Shown here one piece after another: positions 19,032 through 28,824 of a stretch of 56,331 bases of DNA. The notes beneath the pieces were generated by a model. The model was not told the DNA's origin, did not search any database, and worked only from the letters and a program-made list of their open reading frames with translations. The position numbers and the translations under genes are program-made. Position 1 is the first letter of the stretch; each line of letters starts with the position of its first letter. Origin of the DNA: Rubrivirga sp. (lineage in GTDB: Bacteria; Actinomycetota; Actinomycetes; S36-B12); assembly GCA_002729215.1 (NCBI GenBank), contig PBTV01000012.1, positions 8,183 to 64,513 of the forward strand. Reading direction: 5' to 3'.

Positions 19032-21785
19032 GTGTCTGGTGTTTCGCCCGCTGATCGCTATGCAGCTTCTCGGCAACGTTTGGCAACGCCCCAGTCCGAG
19101 CAGTTTGCTCGCCTGTACGACTTCGCACTGGATGAATTCCAACTGACGGGGTGTCGCGCGCTAGAAGAGGGCCGGGGGGTCCTCGTTGCCGCACCGACCG
19201 GATCCGGCAAAACCGTTGTAGGCGAATTTGCGATCCACTGTGCCGTGCAGTCGGGGACCAAGTGCTTCTATACGACCCCCATCAAGGCTCTCTCGAACCA
19301 GAAGTACGCCGAGTTGGTGGAACGATACGGGCGGGAGACCGTGGGGCTCTTGACCGGCGACACATCCATCAATGGCGAGGCGCCCGTCGTCGTCATGACA
19401 ACTGAAGTCCTTCGCAACATGCTGTACGCCAGCTCCACGACGCTGGACAACCTCAGCCACGTGGTGATGGACGAGGTCCACTACCTCGCGGATCGATTCC
19501 GGGGCGCCGTGTGGGAAGAAATCATCATCCACTTGCCGTCAGAGGTTGTCGTCGCCGCGCTGAGCGCGACGGTGTCGAACGCAGAAGAGTTCGGTGCATG
19601 GTTGTCCACGGTGCGTGGCGACACGGAAGTCATCGTCGAAGAGCACCGGCCAGTTCCGCTGTGGCAACACGTCATGGCGGGCCACCACCTTTACGACCTC
19701 TTCTCGGATGGGCACCACGTCAACCCCGAACTCATTACCCTTGAGCGCGGAGTTCGATCCGGTTTGCCCAACCACGGGGGATCAAGACGAGGTTCACGAG
19801 GTCGGCACCAGCGTCATCGGCGAGCCAAACTCACGCCCTGGCGTAGCGATGTCGTGGAAGAGCTCGGCAATGATGGCCTCCTCCCGTGCATCTACTTTCT
19901 GTTCAGCCGTGCCGGGTGCGACGACGCGGTGCAGCAGTGTTTGCGATCGACGATTCGGCTGACAACCGCCGATGAGCGACAAAGCATACGATCAACCATC
20001 GCCGAACGAACGATGGGAATCTCAGACGAGGATCTCGCGGCACTGGACTACGTCGACTGGGCCGAGGCCCTGGAGAGGGGCATCGCGGCCCACCACGCCG
20101 GCATGCTCCCGGCATTCAAGGAAGTCGTCGAGGATCTGTTCCAACAAGGTCTGATCAAGGTCGTGTTTGCCACTGAAACTCTCGCGCTCGGTATCAACAT
20201 GCCTGCCAAGAGTGTTGTGTTGGAGAGGCTCGTCAAGTGGAACGGCGAGGTGCACGCGGATTTGAGTGCGGGGGAGTACACCCAACTGACCGGACGGGCC
20301 GGCCGTCGTGGCATCGATGTGGAAGGGCACGCTGTCGTCCTGTGGTCCGATGATCTGGATCCGGAGGTCCTGGCTGGATTGGCATCCACCCGCACGTATC
20401 CGCTGAAGTCATCGTTTCGGGCTTCTTACAACATGGCGGTGAACCTGGTCGGCACTATCGGGCGTCAGCGTTCCCGTGATCTTCTGCAAACAAGCTTCGC
20501 ACAATTTCAGGCGGATCAATCCGTCGTGGGGCTCAGCGCCGAAGCCACACGTCTGCGTGAAGCACAGGTCGGCTACCGAGAAGCAATGTTCTGCCACCTA
20601 GGTGATTTCACCGAATATGCCCGCATGCGTGAAGAACTGTCCCGGGCGGACAAGAGGGCCGGACGTCGATCTCAGATGGCGCGGAAGACGAATGCCGAGG
20701 ATTCTCTGATGGCACTGCGGTCCGGTGACGTTATTCGCATTCCGCGCGGTAAGCGTGCGGGGCCCGCGGTGGTGCTTGCGGCGGCTGATCGACCGGCGGA
20801 TCCCCGGCCGCAAGTGTTGACCGCCGAGCGACAGATCCGACGGATCTCCACGGTCGAAGTACCTGGCTCGCTCGAGGTGTTGGGACGCGTCAAGATTCCT
20901 CGCCACTTTTCCGCCAAGGACTCCGGCATGAAGCGCGACTTGGCTCAGCGGGCTGTCGCCGTTGCTGAGTCAGCGCACAGTAGCTCGGCCGCGAACGCGA
21001 GCACGAGCCGAAACCCAGGTGCGGACTCCGGGGTGGACTCTGGCGACGAAATCTCCGACATGCGTTCGCGGTTGCGCGCGCACGCCTGCCACGGATGTGA
21101 AGAACGCGAAGCCCATGCCCGCTGGGCGGAGCGGTACTACCGTGCGGAGCGACAGATTGCCGAATTGGATGGCCGTATTGCCGCGCGAACACACAGCATC
21201 GCGCGTCAGTTCGACCGCGTGTGCGAGACGCTGACCGAACTTGGCTACCTGGCGGGAACCACGGACAACCTCCACGTCACCGACCAGGGGCGCATGCTGG
21301 GCGTGCTGTATTCGGAATCGGATTTGCTCATTGCGGAGTGCCTGCGTGCCAGCGTGTGGAGCGGATTGGAGCCGCACGAACTGGCCTCCGTGGTCGCGGC
21401 GATCGTATACGAGGCTCGCCGTTCGGAAGGCGACGTGGGGCCGGCGGTGCCCGGCGGGGCTGTAGAGACCGCCCTGACGGGCGTGCACCGCGTCTGGGCG
21501 CGTCTGAGCGAGATAGAGCGGGCTCACCGACTCAATCCCGAACCCGAACCCGACGCGGGCTTGGTCTGGGCTGTGTATCGCTGGGCACGCGGAGCGAGCC
21601 TGCTCACGGTGCTGACGAGCAACGACGTCAGTGCCGGGGATTTCGTTCGTTGGACCCGTCAGGTCATCGATGTGTTGGAGCAGATCTCCCAGGCCGCGAG
21701 CGATTCGCAGGTGACGGCCGCTGCCCGTGAGGCAGCCAACGCCTTGGACAGGGGAGTGGTGTCTTTTCAGCCCACCGCTCCCTGA
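19032..21785 (+). CDS. helY: Ski2-like DEVH helicase HelY
   Basis: About 917-residue RNA helicase of the Ski2/Mtr4 type typical of actinobacteria. Helicase core: Q-like motif ALDEFQLTGCRALEEG, Walker A AAPTGSGKT (residues 53-61), DEVHYLADR, SAT motif AALSATVSNAEEF and motif VI QLTGRAGRRG. A long insertion and the C-terminal DSHCT-type helical domain (ECLRASVWSGLEPHELASVV and beyond) follow. The role is RNA unwinding; targets are unknown. GTG 19032 is preferred because GGTGG lies 5 nt before it. GTG 19023 is also possible. The 3' end overlaps the convergent nuclease gene by 19 bases. Confidence 0.93.
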   Translation: MSGVSPADRYAASRQRLATPQSEQFARLYDFALDEFQLTGCRALEEGRGVLVAAPTGSGKTVVGEFAIHCAVQSGTKCFYTTPIKALSNQKYAELVERYGRETVGLLTGDTSINGEAPVVVMTTEVLRNMLYASSTTLDNLSHVVMDEVHYLADRFRGAVWEEIIIHLPSEVVVAALSATVSNAEEFGAWLSTVRGDTEVIVEEHRPVPLWQHVMAGHHLYDLFSDGHHVNPELITLERGVRSGLPNHGGSRRGSRGRHQRHRRAKLTPWRSDVVEELGNDGLLPCIYFLFSRAGCDDAVQQCLRSTIRLTTADERQSIRSTIAERTMGISDEDLAALDYVDWAEALERGIAAHHAGMLPAFKEVVEDLFQQGLIKVVFATETLALGINMPAKSVVLERLVKWNGEVHADLSAGEYTQLTGRAGRRGIDVEGHAVVLWSDDLDPEVLAGLASTRTYPLKSSFRASYNMAVNLVGTIGRQRSRDLLQTSFAQFQADQSVVGLSAEATRLREAQVGYREAMFCHLGDFTEYARMREELSRADKRAGRRSQMARKTNAEDSLMALRSGDVIRIPRGKRAGPAVVLAAADRPADPRPQVLTAERQIRRISTVEVPGSLEVLGRVKIPRHFSAKDSGMKRDLAQRAVAVAESAHSSSAANASTSRNPGADSGVDSGDEISDMRSRLRAHACHGCEEREAHARWAERYYRAERQIAELDGRIAARTHSIARQFDRVCETLTELGYLAGTTDNLHVTDQGRMLGVLYSESDLLIAECLRASVWSGLEPHELASVVAAIVYEARRSEGDVGPAVPGGAVETALTGVHRVWARLSEIERAHRLNPEPEPDAGLVWAVYRWARGASLLTVLTSNDVSAGDFVRWTRQVIDVLEQISQAASDSQVTAAAREAANALDRGVVSFQPTAP

Positions 21786-22705
21786 GCGAAACGCTGCACC
21801 CCCCATTCGGCAAGCAGGTTCTCCCACGTCTGCGGGTGGCTCGCTGCGGTGGGGATTGGTTGACTCACGATGTTCTGGAGGTGGGGGATGGGAACGTCGC
21901 GCCTGATGGCCGCGACACGTTCGGCGGCGTCCAGGTATTTCATGTTCTCCACGACGAGCCGCGCGAGTCGCGGAGTGAGTGGTCGTTCAACAGATTCAGT
22001 TGCGCTGGCCTGTCGCACCTTCTCCAGGGTGCCAAAAGCGCTAATCAGCGCGACCGCGGTCTTCTCCCCAATGCCCGGCACACCGGGCAGCCCATCGGAT
22101 GGGTCACCTTTCAGGATTGCGACGTCGAGATACTGCGACGGGGTGACACCGAAACGCTCGACCACGGCATCGGCATCCAACAGCGGCCATGAATCCATCC
22201 CACCCTTCACGGTCATGACAACACGGACCTCCCTGCCGACGAGTTGCACGAAGTCACGATCACCGGTGACGACCACCGTGGAATAACCCCCGTCACTCGC
22301 TGCTCGAGCAAGCGTCCCGGCGACATCGTCGGCTTCAAACTCCCGAACGCCCACGACCGGTACACCCCAAGCCTCCAGAATCTCGCGGATGGCGCCAATT
22401 TGTGGGCCGAGTTCATCGGGTTCGGCTTCTTCATCCCCCGCAGCAGACTCTTCCTCGACGCGGTGTGTTTTGTAGCTCGGGATGAGGTTGACCCGCCATT
22501 CGGGGCGCCAATCGGTGTCCCAGGCGCATAAGAGCGTTCGTGGCTGATAAATGCCCCGCAGTCGTTCAATGGTCTGCAGCACGCCACGAATCGCGTTGTG
22601 CGGGTGCCCATCGGGCGCTGTCATGGACGTGGGCAGGGCGTAGAACGATCGGTAGTACAACGACGCTGTGTCGAGGATCATGACGTCGACATTCGAGGTG
22701 GGCAC
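21767..22705 (-). CDS. stand-alone 5'-3' exonuclease (PolA N-terminal type)
   Basis: 312-residue flap endonuclease/5'-3' exonuclease equivalent to the N-terminal domain of DNA polymerase I. It has metal-binding DVMILDTASLYYRSF, AWDTDWRPEWR, VREFEADDVAGTLA and VVVTGDRDFVQLV. The helix-hairpin-helix region is GLPGVPGIGEKTAVALI. It probably removes RNA primers or flaps in replication and repair. A homologue lies near helY in mycobacteria too (Rv2090). It is divergent from the M24 peptidase gene by 32 bases. Confidence 0.94.
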   Translation of the reverse strand: MPTSNVDVMILDTASLYYRSFYALPTSMTAPDGHPHNAIRGVLQTIERLRGIYQPRTLLCAWDTDWRPEWRVNLIPSYKTHRVEEESAAGDEEAEPDELGPQIGAIREILEAWGVPVVGVREFEADDVAGTLARAASDGGYSTVVVTGDRDFVQLVGREVRVVMTVKGGMDSWPLLDADAVVERFGVTPSQYLDVAILKGDPSDGLPGVPGIGEKTAVALISAFGTLEKVRQASATESVERPLTPRLARLVVENMKYLDAAERVAAIRRDVPIPHLQNIVSQPIPTAASHPQTWENLLAEWGVQRFAQGAVG

Positions 22706-22725
22706 GGCGGAAGTCTGGCACGCCT

Positions 22726-22731
22726 TACGGT
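22726..22731 (+). promoter_or_regulatory. -10 box (TACGGT) for the M24 peptidase gene
   Basis: TACGGT ends 6 nt before the GTG at 22738 with no ribosome-binding site, so the message is probably leaderless. Confidence 0.45.
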
Positions 22732-22737
22732 TATCCC

Positions 22738-23856
22738 GTGGAACTCGAACTGCTCTCGCGCCTGCAAGTAGCCATGCACGACGATGACGTGGCGGCCATG
22801 GTCGTCACACCGGGAGCAGATTTGCAGTACATCGCCGGCTACGACGCGAAGCCACTCGAGCGCCTCACCGCACTCGTCATCCCACGGGACGGCTCACCCG
22901 TCTTGGTAGCACCGGCTCTGGAAGCTGGCGAGGCCCGCGAATCCACCTTTGCTCGCCACGGCGGAGATGTCATCACGTGGACGGAGACCCAAGATCCCTT
23001 CCTTATCGTGGCGGACCTGGTCTATGACGGCGCGTCCGGAGCGATCGCCGTGGACGACCACATGTGGGCACAGCGGGTATTGCGACTGCGGCAGGTCATC
23101 AACGACCGGCCCCAGGTGCTCGCGGGATCGATTCTCAACGATCTGCGGCAGCAGAAGACATCGACCGAGATCGAACTCCTGCAGGAAGCGGCCGCGGCAA
23201 TTGAATCGGTACACCGTCTCGTCCCGTCGATGGTCCGACCAGGGATGACCGAAAGCGCGGTGGCTCACCGCATCAGTGCCGCGATCATCGACGCCGGGCA
23301 CACAGGTGTGGACTTCGTCATCGTGGCCAGTGGCCCCAATGGCGCTAACCCGCATCATTCGGTCTCCGAGCGCGTCATTGGTGTCGGTGATCCGATCGTG
23401 ATCGACATCGGTGGGACTATGCCGGGCGGCTATCGCAGTGACTGCACGCGAACCTACGTCATCGGTGAGGCAAGTGCCGATTACAGCGCAGCATTCGAGG
23501 TGCTGCGCCACGCACAAGAGTCAAGCGTCGCATTCGTCAACGGCCAGCGGACCTGCGAGTCGATCGACGCTCATGCCCGAGGCCTGATGCACGACCATCA
23601 CCTGGACGGGCGACCCCTCGACGACTACTTCATTCACCGGATCGGTCATGGGATCGGGCTCGAGAGTCACGAAGAGCCGTACCTGGTCAAAGGTAATACC
23701 GACCTTCTCAAGCCCGGCATGGCCTTCAGTATCGAACCGGGCTTCTACGTGCCCGGACGCTTCGGTGCCCGGATCGAGGACATCGTGGTGTGCACCGAGG
23801 ACGGGCGACGCAACCTGAACACTCTGAGTCGCGATCTGATGCGGATTCCTGCGTGA
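22738..23856 (+). CDS. pepE: M24 family metallopeptidase (Xaa-Pro dipeptidase-like)
   Basis: 372-residue aminopeptidase P/prolidase-type enzyme. N-terminal creatinase-like domain (to about residue 130), then the pita-bread catalytic domain. The five metal ligands are visible: Asp in PIVIDIGGTMPGGY, Asp in RSDCTRTYV, His in HRIGHGIGLESHEEPY, Glu in FSIEPGFYVPGRFG and Glu in RIEDIVVCTEDG. It cleaves Xaa-Pro dipeptides or N-terminal Xaa-Pro bonds and may recycle proteasome products. The stop overlaps the amidohydrolase start as GTGA. Confidence 0.92.
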   Translation: MELELLSRLQVAMHDDDVAAMVVTPGADLQYIAGYDAKPLERLTALVIPRDGSPVLVAPALEAGEARESTFARHGGDVITWTETQDPFLIVADLVYDGASGAIAVDDHMWAQRVLRLRQVINDRPQVLAGSILNDLRQQKTSTEIELLQEAAAAIESVHRLVPSMVRPGMTESAVAHRISAAIIDAGHTGVDFVIVASGPNGANPHHSVSERVIGVGDPIVIDIGGTMPGGYRSDCTRTYVIGEASADYSAAFEVLRHAQESSVAFVNGQRTCESIDAHARGLMHDHHLDGRPLDDYFIHRIGHGIGLESHEEPYLVKGNTDLLKPGMAFSIEPGFYVPGRFGARIEDIVVCTEDGRRNLNTLSRDLMRIPA

Positions 23857-25478
23857 GCGCATCCACACGCACACTGCTGGTGAACGCCGAGGTCTACTCG
23901 TCTTCGGACCCGTTCGCGACCGCGCTCATGATCGACGATGGAGTGATCACCTGGGTGGGTGATGATGCGGGGGCCCGTGTTCACACGGACCTCGCTCATC
24001 GGGTGGTGGATCTTGAGGGTGCTTTTGTGGCACCCGGCTTCGTGGACTCTCACGTGCATGCGACCAGCACGGGTCTGCGGCTCGTGGGACTCGATTTATC
24101 GGATACCCGTAGTGCCCAGGATGTCCTCGACGCGGTCGAGAGGCGGGCGATGGAATCGACGACGGGGTTCATATACGGGCACGGGTGGGATGAAACGATG
24201 TGGTCGGATCCCCGCTTACCAAGCCGGAGCCAGATCGACCAAGCCGCACGAGGCCAGCACGTGTATATGTCTCGCATCGATGTCCACTCGGCACTGGTTT
24301 CCACCTCGCTTGTCGATCGATGCCGGGGTGTCGATGGGGTAGCGGGTTTCTCTTCCGAAGGAGCCGTCTCGCAGAGCGCGCACCACCTCATTCGCGAGCT
24401 CGCGTTCGAGCAAATATCAACGCGGGACCGCCGAGAGGCACAACTGGCAACGCTGTCTTTGGCGGCATCGAGGGGAGTCGTGGCTCTCCACGAGATGGGT
24501 GGTCCCACGATCGGGGGCGCAGAGGATCTGCGGACCCTTCTTGAGCTAGCGGGCGACAAAGCTGGCCCCAAGGTCGAGGGTTACTGGGGCCAACTCGCAT
24601 CCGAGGGCGGTATTGAACAAGCCCGAGAACTCGGTGCCAGTGGCGTCGGCGGAGACCTTTTTGTCGATGGTTCGCTCGGCTCGCACTCGGCGGCTTTAGA
24701 TCGGCCGTACTGCGATGCAGCCGACATACGCGGTGTCTTGTATCTGTCTGAGGACGACATCGCCGACCACCTGGTCGAGGCCACCCGGGCAGGATTCCAA
24801 GCCGGTTTCCACGTCATCGGCGACGCCGCCTGCGCGGCAGTAGCCGCTGGCTTCCGTCGAGCCGCCGACATTGTCGGCGAACAGATGCTGCGAGCGCGCC
24901 GCCACCGACTCGAGCATGCCGAAATGCTGTCCGATGCCGACATCGCCACGGTCATCAACCTCGGGGCGTGTGTGAGTATGCAGCCGATATTCGATGCACT
25001 GTGGGGTGTGCCCGACGGCATGTACGCCACGCGGTTGGGCCACGAGCGCGCCGGCTCCATGAATCGCTTCGCGACGATCGTGGCCGCTGGAGGACACCTA
25101 GTTCTGAACTCTGACAGCCCCGTCACGCCCATCGATCCCTGGTCCATCGTGCGAGCGGCAACCAACCACACGGTGCCCGACGAACGCATGACGGCGCGCG
25201 CCGCGTTCGCGGCGGCGACCAGAGGAGGATGGCGTGCCATCGGCGATTCCCGGGCCGGTGTGATTTCCGTCGGGGCGCCAGCACACCTCGCCGCGTGGCG
25301 GGTCGCAGAACGCGACGTTCATGTTCCGGATACCAGGGTCGCGGGTTGGTCGACCGACCCCCGATCCGGAACTCCCGGGCTCCCGGTTTTGACAGGAGAT
25401 CTACCGGAGTGCCTGGCAACGTGGGTTCACGGTCGGGTTGTCTTCGGTGACGACGTCGTCGGGGCGGACAGTGGTTGA
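23853..25478 (+). CDS. YtcJ-like metal-dependent amidohydrolase
   Basis: 541-residue amidohydrolase of the YtcJ/AepA-like family. Composite beta domain at both ends and a TIM-barrel core. Metal-binding HxH in GFVDSHVHATSTG, then GHGWDETMW, DGSLGSHSAAL, FHVIGDAACAAV and RLEHAEMLSDADI. The catalytic-region SDSPVTPIDPW is near residue 425. It hydrolyses an unknown amide or cyclic amide. GTG at 23853 overlaps the upstream stop, so it is translationally coupled to the M24 peptidase. The upstream in-frame ATG at 23790 lies inside that gene and is unlikely. Confidence 0.9.
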   Translation: MSASTRTLLVNAEVYSSSDPFATALMIDDGVITWVGDDAGARVHTDLAHRVVDLEGAFVAPGFVDSHVHATSTGLRLVGLDLSDTRSAQDVLDAVERRAMESTTGFIYGHGWDETMWSDPRLPSRSQIDQAARGQHVYMSRIDVHSALVSTSLVDRCRGVDGVAGFSSEGAVSQSAHHLIRELAFEQISTRDRREAQLATLSLAASRGVVALHEMGGPTIGGAEDLRTLLELAGDKAGPKVEGYWGQLASEGGIEQARELGASGVGGDLFVDGSLGSHSAALDRPYCDAADIRGVLYLSEDDIADHLVEATRAGFQAGFHVIGDAACAAVAAGFRRAADIVGEQMLRARRHRLEHAEMLSDADIATVINLGACVSMQPIFDALWGVPDGMYATRLGHERAGSMNRFATIVAAGGHLVLNSDSPVTPIDPWSIVRAATNHTVPDERMTARAAFAAATRGGWRAIGDSRAGVISVGAPAHLAAWRVAERDVHVPDTRVAGWSTDPRSGTPGLPVLTGDLPECLATWVHGRVVFGDDVVGADSG

Positions 25479-27006
25479 TCCAGATTCGCAGTCCCGAATA
25501 GGCGTACTCGCCGCTGTCGCGATCGCTGCGGTGTCCGGCGTGGTTACCGCCTTAGCGTTCGCTCCGATCGGCTCGTGGCCGCTGGCCTTCGTAGGGGTGA
25601 TTGGCGTGTTGGCGGTGCAATGGCGTACACGTTGCCGCCGCGGGGCCCTGACCGGATTCATCTATGGGCTCACCTTCTTCCTCGTACTGCTGTCGTGGAT
25701 GACGGTCATCGGCATGGACGCGTGGATCCTGCTAGCCGCGTACTGCGCTTTGTGGAACGCCGCCCTCGGTGCGCTGGTGGCACCGCTGAGTCGGCTACGC
25801 GGTTCGGTGCTTTGGGTGCCGTCGGCCTGGGTGGTTATGGAAGCACTCAGAGGCCGCGTCCCTTTGGGTGGCTTTCCGTGGGGAGAGATCGCGTTCTCGC
25901 AAGGCAATTCACCGGTGAGTGCGCTCGCTTCAATCGCAGGAATGGCTGGCCTGACCTTTCTCGTCGTCGCGCTCGCGGTACTCACAGTCGAGTCGATACG
26001 GCGGCGGAAGTTTGTCCCTGTTGCGCTCCCCGCGGCGGCGGTCATCGTCGCGATCCTCGTGATCCCGCGCCCGCTGACCGTGGGCGGGCAGGAATCAACG
26101 GCGACGGTGGCCGTCGTACAGGGAGGGACCCCCGGAACGGGCATGGACGCTTTGTCGGTGCGTCGGGCAGTTCTGCAGAACCATGTGGATGAAACCTTGG
26201 CGCTAGCGGCTGCAGTGGATGCGGGAGCCGAGCCGCCACCGGACTTTGTCGTCTGGCCCGAGAACGCCTCCGATATTGATCCCTTTCGCGATCCCTCGGC
26301 CGCAGCGCTTATCGACGAGGCAGTTCAGGCGATCGACGCGCCGGTGCTTGTGGGTGTGGTCCTCACCACTGAGGATCCGACGAAGGTCGCGAACGCCGGC
26401 ATTGTGTGGGATCCCGTGTCCGGACCGGGCGAACGCTACGTGAAGATGCACCCGGTTCCTTTCGGGGAGTTTCTACCGTTCCGCGATCAGCTGACGGCCT
26501 TGATCGGACGCTTCGACCGTGTGCCGCGCGACTTTGTGCGTGGAACCGAGCCGGGGATTCTGAACATCGGGGGAGTGGTGGTCGGTGACGCTATCTGCTT
26601 CGAGGTCGCCTACGACGATGTCTTTACCTCCGTAATTGCCGGCGGCGCGGAAGTGATCACTGTGCAAACGAACAATGCCACTTATCAGGGAACCGGACAG
26701 CCGGCGCAACAATGGGATATCGAGCGGCTGCGGGCGCTAAATGCCGGTAGAGCCGTGGTGGTTGCGTCGACTACGGGCATCAGTGGCTTCATTGCACCCG
26801 ATGGCACCGTGGATCAGCAACTCGGCGAAGGTGAGACCGGGTACCTGGTGTCCGAGGTACCGCTGAGCACCAGTCGAACGCCCGCGTCACTGTTGGGGGC
26901 GGCGCCAGAGGTCATCGCTGGTGTGGCCATGCTTATTGGTGTGGGGCTCGGTTTCTATGTACGTCGGCGCCGTGCCGCGTTGGTGCGGAGTTCCACCGAT
27001 CAATAG
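25471..27006 (+). CDS. lnt: apolipoprotein N-acyltransferase
   Basis: About 511-residue membrane enzyme adding the third acyl chain to the N-terminal cysteine of lipoproteins. Several N-terminal membrane helices, a nitrilase-like catalytic domain and one C-terminal helix. The triad is visible: Glu in FVVWPENASD, Lys in RYVKMHPVPFGE and Cys in VVGDAICFEVAY. GTG 25471 overlaps the amidohydrolase stop by 8 bases and is preferred over TTG 25438. It sits 48 bases before the mannosyltransferase; in M. tuberculosis the two activities are fused in one protein. Confidence 0.93.
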   Translation: MVDPDSQSRIGVLAAVAIAAVSGVVTALAFAPIGSWPLAFVGVIGVLAVQWRTRCRRGALTGFIYGLTFFLVLLSWMTVIGMDAWILLAAYCALWNAALGALVAPLSRLRGSVLWVPSAWVVMEALRGRVPLGGFPWGEIAFSQGNSPVSALASIAGMAGLTFLVVALAVLTVESIRRRKFVPVALPAAAVIVAILVIPRPLTVGGQESTATVAVVQGGTPGTGMDALSVRRAVLQNHVDETLALAAAVDAGAEPPPDFVVWPENASDIDPFRDPSAAALIDEAVQAIDAPVLVGVVLTTEDPTKVANAGIVWDPVSGPGERYVKMHPVPFGEFLPFRDQLTALIGRFDRVPRDFVRGTEPGILNIGGVVVGDAICFEVAYDDVFTSVIAGGAEVITVQTNNATYQGTGQPAQQWDIERLRALNAGRAVVVASTTGISGFIAPDGTVDQQLGEGETGYLVSEVPLSTSRTPASLLGAAPEVIAGVAMLIGVGLGFYVRRRRAALVRSSTDQ

Positions 27007-27042
27007 CGCGTCCGGTGATCCCTGCGCGTCGGGTGCAGCGGT

Positions 27043-27048
27043 TACGCT
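27043..27048 (+). promoter_or_regulatory. -10 box (TACGCT) for ppm1
   Basis: TACGCT ends 6 nt before the GTG start of the glycosyltransferase with no ribosome-binding site. ppm1 may thus have a leaderless promoter of its own in the lnt-ppm1 gap. Confidence 0.5.
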
Positions 27049-27054
27049 GGGTGA

Positions 27055-27831
27055 GTGCCCGAGTTGCCCAATGCGTCGGATGATCTCGGGCGTGTTCTCG
27101 TCGTTGTCCCTACCTACAACGAGCGAGAGTCCTTGCCGCAGATTACGACTCGTATCCGAGCGAGCGTCCCCTCCGCACGCATCCTGATCGCCGACGATAA
27201 TTCGCCGGATGGGACCGGAGCGATCGCTGACTCGCTGGCCGCCGCGGACGATCAGATACACGTCATGCATCGAGCGTCCAAGGCCGGACTCGGAGCGGCC
27301 TACATCGCCGGCTTCACGTGGGGACTCGAACACGAATTCGATGTTCTCGTCGAAATGGATGCCGACGGTTCGCATCAACCTGAGCAGCTGCACCGTCTTT
27401 TGGACGCGCTGGTCGATGCCGACTTGGTGCTTGGATCTCGCTGGATAGCCGGTGGTGGAACGCAGAATTGGTCGAAGGGCCGAGAGGTTCTGTCCAAGGG
27501 CGGAAACACCTACGCACGATTGATGCTGGGTATTCCTGTGCACGACGCGACGGGTGGATATCGCGCTTTTCGAGCGCGCACGCTGCGCGGAATCGACCTG
27601 TCCAGTGTCGCGTCGCAGGGCTACTGCTTCCAGGTGGACCTCGCGTGGCGGACGATTCAACGCGACTTCGTCGTGAAGGAGGTCCCCATCACGTTCGTGG
27701 AACGCGTCGCCGGAACAAGCAAGATGAGCAGAGCCATCGTCGTCGAAGCGCTATGGCGGGTCACCGAATGGGGAGTGCAGTCCCGAATGAGCGGACTTCG
27801 CAGGGCGCTACGTGGCGCAGGCGGGGTGTAG
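27055..27831 (+). CDS. ppm1: polyprenol monophosphomannose synthase
   Basis: 258-residue GT2 glycosyltransferase that transfers mannose from GDP-mannose to polyprenol phosphate, the mannosyl donor for lipoglycan and protein mannosylation. Motifs are [24 protein letters not shown], the metal-binding [14 protein letters not shown] and [14 protein letters not shown]. It has no membrane helix, matching the catalytic half of mycobacterial Ppm1. It is followed 5 bases later by fxsA. Confidence 0.92.
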   Translation: MPELPNASDDLGRVLVVVPTYNERESLPQITTRIRASVPSARILIADDNSPDGTGAIADSLAAADDQIHVMHRASKAGLGAAYIAGFTWGLEHEFDVLVEMDADGSHQPEQLHRLLDALVDADLVLGSRWIAGGGTQNWSKGREVLSKGGNTYARLMLGIPVHDATGGYRAFRARTLRGIDLSSVASQGYCFQVDLAWRTIQRDFVVKEVPITFVERVAGTSKMSRAIVVEALWRVTEWGVQSRMSGLRRALRGAGGV

Positions 27832-27836
27832 GCCGC

Positions 27837-28370
27837 GTGCGTTTCACAACTCGCCTAATCGTCTTCGGTTACCCACTCATCGAATTCTTGCTGCTGTGGT
27901 TGCTCGCCAGCGTCATCGGTTGGGGGTGGGCCCTCATCGGGATCGTCCTCGGTGTTCCCGTCGGAATCGCGATCATGCGCAATGCAAGCGCAGGCGCTCC
28001 GTTCGCGCTGGAAGAGACCGAACCCGAGCACGCGCTGGAACGCGTCGGGTCCACCGCCGGGCTGTTCCTCGCGGGGCTTTGTTTCCTGGTCCCCGGGTAT
28101 GGATCAGATCTCGTGGGGCTTGTCCTCCTACTCCCGCCCATCCGTCGGTGGGTGATCCGCCGGATGACCCGCGGCTTCGACTCCTTTGCGTGGGTTGATC
28201 GAATGCCCGGGTTCCCCTCCTCCGGCACCGTCATTCAGGGGACTGTCATTGGCACCGAGGATCCAGATGTTTCGGATTTTCCGCGCATTTCCGATTTTCC
28301 GGACAGCACCGGCAACCCAGGTGACGCTGAGGACGAACCCCAACCACCGGGGGCAACTTTTCCTTCGTGA
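27837..28370 (+). CDS. fxsA: FxsA family membrane protein
   Basis: 177-residue integral membrane protein with the FxsA fold. Helices are around RLIVFGYPLIEFLLLWLLA, WALIGIVLGVPVGIAIM and AGLFLAGLCFLVPGYGSDL, with GSDLVGLVLLLPPIRR the family signature. The cytoplasmic C-terminal tail is rich in Asp and Pro. The E. coli homologue is known for suppressing F-plasmid exclusion of phage T7; the native role is unclear. GTG at 27837 lies 5 bases after ppm1. The open frame extends far upstream inside ppm1 but that part is not protein-like. Confidence 0.9.
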   Translation: MRFTTRLIVFGYPLIEFLLLWLLASVIGWGWALIGIVLGVPVGIAIMRNASAGAPFALEETEPEHALERVGSTAGLFLAGLCFLVPGYGSDLVGLVLLLPPIRRWVIRRMTRGFDSFAWVDRMPGFPSSGTVIQGTVIGTEDPDVSDFPRISDFPDSTGNPGDAEDEPQPPGATFPS

Positions 28371-28445
28371 ACCGCGGGAACCCTGTGAGCGCTTCAGGCG
28401 TCCAAACCTCGACCGACCAAACGGACTGGACTAGGGGAGGCGGCG

Positions 28446-28805
28446 ATGGGCGAGACGTCAATGAAGGGGACCCGGTTGGGGGCCCTCAGCCTGGAGCGCG
28501 ACGATCGCGTGCAACCAGCGCAGCGCAGGGTTGTCCGGTACGCATGCCCTGAGGGTCACGTATCGAACGTTCCGTACTTCGTCGAAGCCGACGAGATCCA
28601 GCGCGAGTGGACCTGCAGGTGTGGAGCTACATCCATTGCCGAAGAGATCGCCCCAGAACCTCCCAAACAGGTAAAGTCGGCCCGGACGCACTGGGACATG
28701 TTGATGGAGCGACGTACCCGCGAGGATCTCGAAGAACTTCTCGAAGAGCGCTTAGCCCTTTTACGGGCGTCTCGGGGCGAAGAAGAACTACCACGGTCTG
28801 CCTGA
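28446..28805 (+). CDS. rbpA: RNA polymerase-binding protein RbpA
   Basis: 119-residue actinobacterial transcription factor that binds RNA polymerase and the principal sigma factor and helps open-complex formation. The core domain has the zinc-type cysteines and histidine in YACPEGHVSNVPYF and WTCRCGA. The basic linker and C-terminal sigma-interaction domain are in SARTHWDMLMERRTREDLEE. GGGGAGG precedes the ATG. It lies 75 bases after fxsA and is followed by a hairpin terminator. Confidence 0.97.
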   Translation: MGETSMKGTRLGALSLERDDRVQPAQRRVVRYACPEGHVSNVPYFVEADEIQREWTCRCGATSIAEEIAPEPPKQVKSARTHWDMLMERRTREDLEELLEERLALLRASRGEEELPRSA

Positions 28806-28824
28806 CGGCCACACGCTTCAAAGA

